From Flavobacteriales bacterium (GTDB lineage: Bacteria > Bacteroidota > Bacteroidia > Flavobacteriales_D > Sanyastnellaceae), in assembly GCA_947460525.1 (NCBI GenBank), contig CANHIV010000080.1, positions 1-5,901 of the forward strand: a DNA stretch of 5,901 nucleotides, written 5' to 3'. Below the pieces are notes generated by a model that saw only the letters and a list, made by a program, of their open reading frames with translations, did not search any database and was not told the origin of the DNA. Made by a program: the position numbers and the translations under genes. Positions 1 through 5,522 of this stretch are shown here, in pieces (position 1 is the stretch's first letter; each line of letters starts with the position of its first letter).

Positions 1-120
1 ACATTGATGGTCATGCTGCAGAACAAAGGCTTCGCTGCCTTTGGCTGGTACCGTGTAATTCTTGGCGGAACCATCCTCGCGCTTTTGATGGCCCGTGTGC
101 CGTTGGAGATTATGGATTGA
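1..120 (+). CDS. uppP: Undecaprenyl-diphosphatase, C-terminal fragment
   Basis: The window opens inside this gene; the last 39 codons and the TGA stop are present. UppP (BacA) is an integral inner-membrane enzyme that removes one phosphate from undecaprenyl diphosphate, recycling the lipid carrier for peptidoglycan and other envelope polymers. The fragment contains a GFAAFGWYRVILGG stretch followed by a hydrophobic helix (TILALLMA) and a short polar tail. This matches the typical UppP ending, in which an F-x-x-YR-x-x-LG motif precedes the last transmembrane segment. The catalytic residues lie upstream, outside the window. The next gene starts within about 20 bp, so the two could be cotranscribed. 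From memory, truB often follows uppP in Bacteroidota; here a lipoprotein gene does. The identification rests on 39 residues, so it is good but not certain. Confidence 0.8.
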   Translation, partial: TLMVMLQNKGFAAFGWYRVILGGTILALLMARVPLEIMD

Positions 121-141
121 TTGATCAGGTCCTTTAAAATC

Positions 142-840
142 ATGTGTAACATGACCAAACCATTGTCTTTTTTCTCTCTGAATTTCGTGCTTCTCCTTTT
201 TTGGGGTTGTGCAACTACACCAAACAAGAGTCAAAACACTAAAGACCATATTGAAACTTTACAAGAAGGAGATTTACTCTTTCAAGATCTCAATTGCGGC
301 GAATTGTGCGATGCGATAGAGGCCGTTACAGAGGGAGTTGATGGCAAAGATTTCTCTCACTGCGCGATGGTGGTGAAAATCAACGATACCCTAAAAGTAG
401 TAGAAGCCATTGGGGATAAAGTGCAAGTGAACACGCTGAAAGATTTCTTTGCAAGAAGCGGGGATACGGCATCGATTCAAAATATCACTGTCGGTAGAGT
501 TTTAGAAAAATACCAACCCCTCGTTGCAAAAGCTGCATTGAAAGCCAAAGCGCATATTGGTGATCCTTATGACGATGTTTTCTTGATGAATAACAACAGT
601 TGGTATTGCAGTGAATTGCTGTTTGACGCTTTCAAAGAGGCCAATGACGCCAAAGATTTTTTTGAGCTAAATCCCATGACCTTCAAGGATCCCAAAACCA
701 ATGATTTTTTTCCTGCGTGGGTCGACTATTACCAACAACTGAATCAAGACATTCCAGAAGGAAAACCGGGCATTAATCCAGGACTAATTTCGAGATCGGA
801 TAAAATTCAGATCGTCCCCATTATGCCATTTAAACCCTAA
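142..840 (+). CDS. YiiX/YebB-like permuted papain-fold lipoprotein
   Basis: Predicted 232-residue envelope lipoprotein. From ATG 142, a hydrophobic segment (FFSLNFVLLLFW) ends in a loose lipobox, FWGC, with the lipidated Cys at about residue 23. The mature part resembles the YiiX/YebB-like permuted papain-fold (NlpC/P60 superfamily) cysteine hydrolases. It has an EGDLLFQ strand, then FSHCAMV with the presumed catalytic His (residue 73), VVEA with a conserved acidic residue (E88), GDPYDDVF, and WYCSELL with the presumed nucleophile Cys (residue 156). The order His before Cys is the hallmark of the circular permutation. It ends with a PGINPGLISRSDKI segment. Family members are thought to cleave amide or ester bonds in cell-wall peptides or lipids, but the substrate here is unknown. 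TTG 121 (just after the uppP stop) and ATG 151 are alternative starts; 151 gives the neatest signal peptide (MTK plus hydrophobic core, Cys at 20). It probably belongs to the uppP transcript. Confidence 0.75.
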   Translation: MCNMTKPLSFFSLNFVLLLFWGCATTPNKSQNTKDHIETLQEGDLLFQDLNCGELCDAIEAVTEGVDGKDFSHCAMVVKINDTLKVVEAIGDKVQVNTLKDFFARSGDTASIQNITVGRVLEKYQPLVAKAALKAKAHIGDPYDDVFLMNNNSWYCSELLFDAFKEANDAKDFFELNPMTFKDPKTNDFFPAWVDYYQQLNQDIPEGKPGINPGLISRSDKIQIVPIMPFKP

Positions 841-907
841 TTTCACGTCTTTTCTTCATCCCTTCATCCCCTCTCTCCTCTTCCTCTCCTTCAATATCAA
901 TCCCAAC
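828..907. repeat. Direct repeat copy A, upstream of fic
   Basis: Left copy of a direct repeat flanking the fic gene. The core, 872-907, is identical over 36 bp to 2143-2178. Upstream of the core both copies contain variable TTCATCCC / CTCATCCC-type units, and 828-838 (ATTTAAACCCT) recurs at 2113-2123. Copy A begins in the last codons of the lipoprotein gene and otherwise lies in non-coding DNA. Copy B encodes the C-terminus of proline dehydrogenase. Bases 867-892 are an uninterrupted pyrimidine tract. The identical core is seen directly; that the copies arose by duplication is inferred. Confidence 0.85.
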
Positions 908-965
908 GCAAAAGTCGATTGGGAAATATGACCTACTTATTCTCGGTCTGCGATAATTAATTGAA

Positions 966-993
966 TTAATCGCCGCAAATATGCGGCGATTAA
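966..993. promoter_or_regulatory. Perfect 12-bp inverted repeat upstream of fic, probable operator
   Basis: The arms TTAATCGCCGCA (966-977) and TGCGGCGATTAA (982-993) are perfectly complementary and separated by AATA. The palindrome ends 4 bp before the TATATTTG box, so a bound dimer would cover the -33 region of the fic promoter. No T-tract follows, which argues against an intrinsic terminator. Since the predicted transcript starts downstream of it, an RNA role for fic is also unlikely. An operator is the best reading. The protein bound is unknown; the winged helix of the adjacent Fic protein is a candidate by proximity only. Confidence 0.65.
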
Positions 994-997
994 ATTG

Positions 998-1005
998 TAT
1001 ATTTG
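998..1005 (+). promoter_or_regulatory. Bacteroidota -7 promoter box for fic
   Basis: TATATTTG matches the Bacteroidota sigma factor -7 consensus TAnnTTTG exactly. It lies 6 bp before the fic ATG, so transcription should begin at or within a few bases of the start codon. No clear -33 TTG is seen at the expected distance; that position falls inside the inverted repeat, suggesting a weak or regulated promoter. Confidence 0.65.
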
Positions 1006-1011
1006 CCGCAA

Positions 1012-2118
1012 ATGTCAAAAGTGAATAAGTACATCTACGAAAATAAAAACTGGACAGACTTTGTTTGGCAGGACGCGGAAATCAGCAGCATTTTCGGTGA
1101 GGTGCGTCTGATGCAAGGAAAAATCATCGGTCATATGAATGCCCTTGGGTTTTCCGCAATGGAAGAGGCTAGCCTAAAAGCGCTTACACTTGACGTTGTT
1201 AAATCTTCTGAGATTGAAGGCGAACTACTGAACTTTGACCAAGTTCGCTCTTCCATCGCTCGCCGCCTTGGTATCAATACCGGTGGGATTGTAAAAAGTA
1301 GCCGCCATATCGAAGGTGTAGTGGAAATGATGTTAGATGCTACGCAAAGGTTTGATTGGCCATTAACTGAAAAACGCCTTCTGGGTTGGCATGCCGCGTT
1401 ATTCCCCACAGGATTCAGTGGGCCTTATTCCATTGAAGTAGGCTGCTATCGATCTGGTGAAATGCAAGTGGTATCGGGGCCAATGGGAAAAGAGAAAGTG
1501 CACTACCAAGCTATTGCGCCAAAACATATCAAAAGTGAAATGAAAAAGTTCTTGAACTGGTTGAACAGCGAAAGCAAATTGGATCCCGTGATAAAAGCGG
1601 CCATTGCTCATTTCTGGTTCATCATCATTCACCCTTTTGACGACGGAAACGGTCGTATTGCTCGGGCAATAACAGATATGCTTTTGGCGCGCGCTGAAGG
1701 CAGCGGACAACGCTTTTACAGTATGTCCAGTCAGATATTGGAAGAACGTAAAAAGTATTATGCCATCCTACAAAAGGTTCAACACAGCTCTGGAGATATA
1801 ACAGATTGGCTGCATTGGTTTCTTCATTGCTTAAAAAACGCAATGCTCGCAACTGAAAACACTACACAACAAATATTGAAAAAAGCTGATTTTTGGAAAC
1901 GGCATGAAAAAACACCAATCAACGAAAGACAAAGGAAAATATTGAACCTGCTATTTGAAAATTTCGAAGGTAAACTGCAAACTTCCAAATGGGCGAAAAT
2001 CAATAAAACCTCCTCCGATACAGCATTAAGAGATATCAAAGATTTGGTGCAAAAGGGAATCTTACAACCCACCAATGAAAGCGGGAGAAATACAAATTAT
2101 GAACTGGTAAATATTTAA
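1012..2118 (+). CDS. Class II Fic-domain protein AMPylator with C-terminal winged helix
   Basis: A 368-residue Fic protein. Fic enzymes transfer AMP (sometimes other nucleotide parts) from a nucleotide to a hydroxyl side chain of a target protein or of themselves. Domains in order: an N-terminal DUF4172/Fic_N-like region (YIYENKNWTDFVW, about residues 7-19); an inhibitory helix with SSEIEG, fitting (S/T)xxxE(G/N), with E69 as the residue that would block ATP placement; a target-docking flap around residues 136-170; and the complete catalytic motif HPFDDGNGRIAR (207-218, catalytic H207). A winged-helix domain follows (about 304-366: NERQRKILNLL, then SSDTALRDIKDLVQKGIL). The inhibitory motif before the core defines class II, so no separate antitoxin gene is expected and none is seen. 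ATG 1012 is chosen over the in-frame TTG at 1003, which overlaps the promoter box. The 3' third looks AT-rich by eye. The stop codon lies in repeat copy B, 5 bp from the convergent proline dehydrogenase stop. The target is unknown. Confidence 0.92.
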   Translation: MSKVNKYIYENKNWTDFVWQDAEISSIFGEVRLMQGKIIGHMNALGFSAMEEASLKALTLDVVKSSEIEGELLNFDQVRSSIARRLGINTGGIVKSSRHIEGVVEMMLDATQRFDWPLTEKRLLGWHAALFPTGFSGPYSIEVGCYRSGEMQVVSGPMGKEKVHYQAIAPKHIKSEMKKFLNWLNSESKLDPVIKAAIAHFWFIIIHPFDDGNGRIARAITDMLLARAEGSGQRFYSMSSQILEERKKYYAILQKVQHSSGDITDWLHWFLHCLKNAMLATENTTQQILKKADFWKRHEKTPINERQRKILNLLFENFEGKLQTSKWAKINKTSSDTALRDIKDLVQKGILQPTNESGRNTNYELVNI

Positions 2119-2178
2119 ACCCTTCATCTCCTCATCCCCTCATCTCTCCTCTTCCTCTCCTTCAATATCAATCCCAAC
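2113..2178. repeat. Direct repeat copy B, proline dehydrogenase 3' end
   Basis: Right copy of the repeat. The 36-bp core 2143-2178 equals 872-907 and encodes residues 381-393 of proline dehydrogenase on the minus strand (ELGLILKERKRRD). The remaining part holds three degenerate GATGAGG-type units on the minus strand and the stop codons of both convergent genes. The RELxLIxxExKRR-type ending is normal for bacterial proline dehydrogenases, so the sequence is probably native here and copied at A, though the opposite history (gene end restored by an incoming element) is also possible. Confidence 0.85.
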
Positions 2179-3320
2179 TCTCTACTCGTCTGCCCTTTCA
2201 CCGAAGTATTCTCCTGTGCGCGACGCAATAGGTAGGGCATCACCTCTTTGATTGGGCCATAAGGCAAGTATTTCACGACATTGTATCCCGCATCTGCCAA
2301 ATTGTAGCTGATGTGATCACTCATCCCAAACAACTGGGCAAAAGCCACGCGGTGGTCATTTTTGACAATGCCACGCTCTTCCATCCATTGCGCCAAAAGC
2401 ATAGACGACTCCTCATTGTGCGACCCGCAACACAAGGCCATGTCCTGCAAATTGTCCAAACAATATTTAACGCCCGCATTGAAATCTCTGTCCGTGGCTT
2501 CCTTACTGGGTTGAATAGGATTCTGGTAACCCATCTCAGCAGCTCGCTTCCCTTCCTTTTCCATGTAGGCACCACGAACCAACTTCACCGCATAATGCAA
2601 GCCCTTCTCTCTGGCCCAAGCATGTGCACGCTTCAAAAAAGCCAAACGATCATGTCGGTACAATTGAACCGTATTGTAAACAATAGGCGCTTGATGATTG
2701 AACTTCTCCATCATATCGTGACACAAAGCATCAATGGCGTCTTGTATCCAAGAATCTTCTGCATCAATAAAAACACTCTGCTGGGCGTCATACGCGGCTT
2801 GACAAATGCGCAACACACGAGACTGAACCCTTTCCCATTCGCCCAAATCAGCTCCTGTCAAGGATTGGGCATGTCCACGAACAACCTCATTCTGCTTTTC
2901 CAACAACTCAAATCGAGCAACTCCTGTTACCTTGAAAACACAAAACGGTATATCAGGATTGCCTTTGGCAGCCACGATGGTGCGGATAATCTCATCCGCC
3001 GTCTCATCAAAGTCGGACTCTTTTTCCTTTCCCTCTACTGAATAATCCAAGATGGTGCCTATACGATACTGCGCCAAGCGATCTGCTGATGCTTTGCACT
3101 CTTCGATGGTTTCTCCACCACAGAACTGCGAAAAAATGTTGTTCTTGATTGCCCATCCCAATGGGAAGTTGATTTTTAATGCAAAGTTCGTCATGTGGCC
3201 TCCCAACTTCACCAAACTTGGATTTCCAATCAATCGGAATAACCAATATGATCTGCGCAATGCGGCATTGTCTTTACCCTTAAAGGCAATGGCGGTATTT
3301 TCAAAAGAAACTTGTGACAT
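2124..3320 (-). CDS. Proline dehydrogenase (monofunctional, FAD-dependent)
   Basis: A 398-residue enzyme that oxidises L-proline to 1-pyrroline-5-carboxylate with FAD, passing electrons to the quinone pool; this is the first step of proline catabolism. It is the stand-alone type, without the P5C dehydrogenase half of long PutA. The (beta/alpha)8 barrel shows family motifs: FCVFKVTGVARF (126-137), VFIDAEDSWIQ (183-193), VKLVRGAYMEKE (245-256, flavin-site region), CCGSHNEES (297-305), FAQLFGMSDHISYNLA (327-342) and the C-terminal substrate-binding helix with YLLRRAQENTS (363-373). The two arginines of YLLRR are those expected to hold the proline carboxylate. The tail RDEGMRR is encoded by purine-rich degenerate units and looks like recent extension. 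ATG 3320 lies 7 bp after a -7 box, so the mRNA is probably leaderless. It is convergent with fic and divergent from the dipeptidase gene. No downstream P5C dehydrogenase gene lies in the window. Confidence 0.93.
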   Translation of the reverse strand: MSQVSFENTAIAFKGKDNAALRRSYWLFRLIGNPSLVKLGGHMTNFALKINFPLGWAIKNNIFSQFCGGETIEECKASADRLAQYRIGTILDYSVEGKEKESDFDETADEIIRTIVAAKGNPDIPFCVFKVTGVARFELLEKQNEVVRGHAQSLTGADLGEWERVQSRVLRICQAAYDAQQSVFIDAEDSWIQDAIDALCHDMMEKFNHQAPIVYNTVQLYRHDRLAFLKRAHAWAREKGLHYAVKLVRGAYMEKEGKRAAEMGYQNPIQPSKEATDRDFNAGVKYCLDNLQDMALCCGSHNEESSMLLAQWMEERGIVKNDHRVAFAQLFGMSDHISYNLADAGYNVVKYLPYGPIKEVMPYLLRRAQENTSVKGQTSRELGLILKERKRRDEGMRR

Positions 3321-3327
3321 ACGTTGG

Positions 3328-3335
3328 CAAATATA
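3328..3335 (-). promoter_or_regulatory. Bacteroidota -7 promoter box for proline dehydrogenase
   Basis: On the minus strand TATATTTG (exact TAnnTTTG match) stands 7 bp before the ATG of proline dehydrogenase and is followed by CC, as in the other two promoters of the window. The start site predicted from the box falls at or next to the ATG. A TTG at -33 is not evident; TTCG occurs near the expected place. Confidence 0.6.
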
Positions 3336-3387
3336 ACGTGGTGATGTGCGAACTAAGCTTTATCTTGCGGCCATAAATTTTAACCTC

Positions 3388-4767
3388 ATGGAAGCAGCTC
3401 AAAAATACATTCTTGAAAACAAAGAACGTTTCTTAAACGAATTGTTTGAATTGATTAGAATTCCCAGTGTTAGCGCGGATTCTGCCTACAATGCAGATGT
3501 CGCCAAATGCGCAGAATTGGTAGCCAAAAACCTACGTGAAGCCGGTGCGGACAACGTGGAAGTTTGCGCTACAGAAGGACATCCAATCGTCTATGGCGAA
3601 AAAATGATCAACCCTGCTCTTCCAACGGTATTGGTTTATGGTCACTATGATGTCCAGCCTGCAGATCCCATCGACTTGTGGGACACACCTCCATTTGAGC
3701 CCACCATCAAAGTTACCGAGGTGCATCCAGAGGGTGCGATTTTCGCACGTGGCTCTTGCGATGACAAAGGCCAGATGTTCATGCATGTCAAGGCTTTTGA
3801 GGCAATGAACAAAACCAACACATTGCCCTGCAACGTGAAATTTATGATTGAAGGAGAAGAAGAGTGTGGAAGTTCCAACTTGGGCCCCTTCTGCCGTGCC
3901 AACAAAGAAAAATTACAAGCCGATATCGTTTTGATTTCCGATACCAGCGTCATTGCCAACGATTGTCCAAGTATCGACTGTGGATTGCGTGGCTTGAGCT
4001 ACCTAGAAGTAGAAGTAACAGGACCCAACCGCGATTTGCATAGTGGTGTGTACGGCGGCGCTGTAGCCAACCCCATCAACGTATTGGCCAAGATGATTGC
4101 TTCTTTGCACGATGAAAACAACCACATCACTGTCGGTGGTTTTTATGACAACGTTTTAGAATTGACCGCTGAAGAAAGAACTGCCTTGAATTTGGCGCCT
4201 TTCAGCGAAACCGATTATTGCAAAGATTTGAATATCGAAGCTGTATATGGAGAAGCGGGTTACACCACCATCGAAAGAACAGGAGTGCGTCCAACCTTGG
4301 ATTGCAACGGTATCTGGGGTGGCTATATTGGCGAAGGATCGAAGACTGTTTTGCCTTCAAAAGCATATGCCAAAATCTCCATGCGTTTGGTTCCGCACCA
4401 AACACAAGAGGAAATCACTGAAAAGTTCACCAATCACTTCATGAAGATTGCGCCAAAAGGTGTTCGTGTTGAGGTTCGCCCTCACCACGGTGGAAATCCT
4501 GTCGTTACACCAACGGATAGCAAGGCATACAAGGCGGCCAGCGATGCGATGGAAAAAACATATGGCAAGAAACCCATTCCAACCCGCGGTGGTGGATCTA
4601 TTCCGATCGTTGCGATGTTTGAATCCGACTTGGGATTGAAGAGCGTATTGATGGGATTTGGTTTGGACAGCGATGCGTTGCACTCACCCAATGAACATTA
4701 CGGATTGTTCAATTACTACAAAGGAATTGAAACCATCCCTTACTTCTTCGACAACTTCGCCAAGTAA
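3388..4767 (+). CDS. M20 family metallodipeptidase
   Basis: A 459-residue cytoplasmic dizinc dipeptidase of the M20 (carnosinase-like/CNDP) family, which releases amino acids from dipeptides or short peptides. All expected site residues are present: YGHYDVQPAD gives H86 (zinc) and D88; ARGSCDDKGQ gives the bridging D125; EGEEECGSS gives the general base E158 and zinc ligand E159; LISDTS gives zinc ligand D185; ALHSPNEH gives zinc ligand H432. The DLHSGVYGG motif (H218) is the lid-domain histidine that completes the neighbouring subunit's active site in dimers. TRGGGSIPIV (about 399-408) is the usual substrate-binding loop. ATG 3388 is chosen because family proteins begin with a helix just before RFLNELFELIRIPSVS; the upstream in-frame GTG 3346 would run into the divergent promoter region. 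The lipoprotein gene begins 4 bp after its stop, so they probably form an operon. Substrate preference cannot be read from sequence. Confidence 0.93.
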   Translation: MEAAQKYILENKERFLNELFELIRIPSVSADSAYNADVAKCAELVAKNLREAGADNVEVCATEGHPIVYGEKMINPALPTVLVYGHYDVQPADPIDLWDTPPFEPTIKVTEVHPEGAIFARGSCDDKGQMFMHVKAFEAMNKTNTLPCNVKFMIEGEEECGSSNLGPFCRANKEKLQADIVLISDTSVIANDCPSIDCGLRGLSYLEVEVTGPNRDLHSGVYGGAVANPINVLAKMIASLHDENNHITVGGFYDNVLELTAEERTALNLAPFSETDYCKDLNIEAVYGEAGYTTIERTGVRPTLDCNGIWGGYIGEGSKTVLPSKAYAKISMRLVPHQTQEEITEKFTNHFMKIAPKGVRVEVRPHHGGNPVVTPTDSKAYKAASDAMEKTYGKKPIPTRGGGSIPIVAMFESDLGLKSVLMGFGLDSDALHSPNEHYGLFNYYKGIETIPYFFDNFAK

Positions 4768-4771
4768 TTTC

Positions 4772-5245
4772 ATGCGTCGATTCCTTTACCTCCTGCTCAT
4801 TGTGGGCTTAACTTCTTGTGGCATTTACAAAGATGTCCAGGTGGAGAATGTCCGCCAATTGGAGTTTGAGGAATTGGCAGAAACCGGAGTCAAAGGAAGC
4901 ATCAAAGTCACCATCGACAACCCCAATTGGTTTTCCGTGGATATCATTGATGCAGATATCGACCTCAACTTACAAGGTCGAAAAATCACCCGTGTACGTT
5001 TGGCTGAACCCGTTCACGTCCCCAAACACTCCAAAAATGAATACTTATTAAAAATTCAAGGAACGGAAGCCAACCTCAATGCAGTACTTTCTAGTGCCTT
5101 TTCTATACTTTTTTCCGATGAAATACTAATTGGGGGAGAAGGCTATGTGGAAGGTAAGGCATTGAAAATCAGTAAAAAGCTTCCGATAAAATTTGAAAAG
5201 CCAATAAAAAAATCAGATTTGAAAAAAAAGAAATCAAATCCATAG
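4772..5245 (+). CDS. LEA14/WHy-type small lipoprotein
   Basis: A 157-residue predicted lipoprotein. The signal peptide MRRFLYLLLIVGLTSC has a good lipobox (LTSC, lipidated Cys 16). The mature part alternates beta-strand-like segments: VKGSIKVTIDNPNWFSVDIIDADIDL, written here in two parts as VKGSIKVTIDNPNW (41-54) and FSVDIIDADIDL, then a VHVPKHSKNEYLLKI strand pair. The NPNWFSVDI turn and the overall size resemble late-embryogenesis-abundant type 2 (LEA14/WHy) domains, which are common as small lipoproteins in Bacteroidota. Their function is not established. The C-terminus is strongly basic (IKKSDLKKKKSNP). Its ATG lies 4 bp after the dipeptidase stop, implying cotranscription and perhaps translational coupling. 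A longer in-frame reading from ATG 4658 overlaps the dipeptidase gene and loses the signal peptide, so it was rejected. The family call is moderate; the lipoprotein call is strong. Confidence 0.8.
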   Translation: MRRFLYLLLIVGLTSCGIYKDVQVENVRQLEFEELAETGVKGSIKVTIDNPNWFSVDIIDADIDLNLQGRKITRVRLAEPVHVPKHSKNEYLLKIQGTEANLNAVLSSAFSILFSDEILIGGEGYVEGKALKISKKLPIKFEKPIKKSDLKKKKSNP

Positions 5246-5266
5246 TGTAAATTGTTGAAAACATTG

Positions 5267-5274
5267 TATATTTG
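5267..5274 (+). promoter_or_regulatory. Bacteroidota -7 promoter box for rpmH
   Basis: TATATTTG, an exact TAnnTTTG match, lies 26 bp before the rpmH ATG and 21 bp after the preceding stop codon. It predicts a short leader of roughly 20 nt, A/T-rich and without a Shine-Dalgarno sequence. The 14 bases ATTGTATATTTGCC (5263-5276) are identical to the fic promoter (994-1007). TTG triplets at 5252 and 5255 are closer than the usual -33 spacing. Confidence 0.65.
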
Positions 5275-5300
5275 CCACCCGTTTAAAAACTTTGACGATT

Positions 5301-5471
5301 ATGAAACGTACTTACCAACCCTCGAATACAAAGCGCCGTAACAAACACGGATTCCGCAAAAGAATGGCTGATGCTGCAGGTCGCGGCGTATTGAACGCGC
5401 GTCGCCGCAAGGGACGTAAGAAATTAACCGTTTCTGACGAGCGTCGTCACAAAGGTATCGAGCGTCTATAA
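5301..5471 (+). CDS. rpmH: 50S ribosomal protein L34
   Basis: A 56-residue, highly basic protein of the large ribosomal subunit (bL34), which binds 23S rRNA. The diagnostic L34 core is complete: [19 protein letters not shown] at the N-terminus, [24 protein letters not shown] in the middle (here residues 21-44). The final segment [12 protein letters not shown] extends past the 44-46 residues typical of most bacteria; Bacteroidota L34 proteins usually carry such an extension. It has its own -7 box and a terminator 24 bp after the stop, so it can be expressed as a monocistronic unit. In many bacteria rpmH is followed by rnpA; here the next gene is a glycosyltransferase. Confidence 0.96.
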   Translation: MKRTYQPSNTKRRNKHGFRKRMADAAGRGVLNARRRKGRKKLTVSDERRHKGIERL

Positions 5472-5494
5472 TTTGATTGAAAATAGAGTAAATT

Positions 5495-5517
5495 GCCACG
5501 CACTAGCGTGGCTTTTT
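5495..5517 (+). terminator. Rho-independent terminator after rpmH
   Basis: A perfect 7-bp GC-rich stem GCCACGC / GCGTGGC (5495-5501 and 5506-5512) with an ACTA loop is followed directly by five T residues (5513-5517). It lies 24 bp after the rpmH stop and only 5 bp before the next ATG. It should end most rpmH transcripts. Confidence 0.85.
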
Positions 5518-5522
5518 CATTT

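Larger units (their letters stand above)
872..2178. other. Possible fic cassette bounded by 36-bp direct repeats
   Basis: From the start of core repeat A to the end of core repeat B the segment holds one complete unit: spacer, inverted repeat, -7 promoter box, fic gene and the repeat itself, with a repeat-to-repeat period of 1271 bp. Recombination between the cores would delete exactly one unit. It would leave proline dehydrogenase intact and directly convergent with the lipoprotein gene. No integrase, transposase or terminal inverted repeats are visible, so this is not a recognised mobile element class. The alternative is that the repeat is a dispersed low-complexity sequence that happens to occur on both sides. 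Confidence 0.4.

Noticed and set aside
977..984. CATATTTG on the minus strand inside the palindrome as a divergent promoter
   Set aside because: The first base of the consensus is wrong, and the only gene on that side points the other way, so there is nothing for it to transcribe.
966..993. Palindrome read as an intrinsic terminator for the uppP-lipoprotein transcript
   Set aside because: No T-tract follows the stem on either strand within the next bases, and it lies about 125 bp beyond the stop codon, immediately before a promoter box.
830..1018. Minus-strand 62-codon reading frame through repeat copy A
   Set aside because: It runs across the fic promoter and palindrome, starts inside fic, shows no recognisable domain and owes its charged tail to the purine-rich repeat. 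It is best taken as non-coding.
1012..2118. fic as the toxin of a two-gene toxin-antitoxin pair
   Set aside because: The inhibitory SSEIEG motif is inside the protein itself (class II), and no small antitoxin gene lies upstream or downstream, so it is described as a self-inhibited AMPylator.
2313..3041. 242-codon plus-strand frame opposite proline dehydrogenase
   Set aside because: Antisense shadow: the minus strand encodes a full, motif-complete proline dehydrogenase across the same bases, and the plus-strand product has no recognisable domain.
3361..3368. TATCTTGC upstream of the dipeptidase gene as a -7 box
   Set aside because: It matches TAnnTTTG poorly (one T short) and has no supporting -33 element. 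The dipeptidase promoter is probably in this gap, but I cannot place it.
5489..5495. TAAATTG before the terminator as a promoter for the glycosyltransferase
   Set aside because: One T short of the TAnnTTTG consensus, overlapping the terminator stem and lacking an upstream TTG; too weak to annotate.
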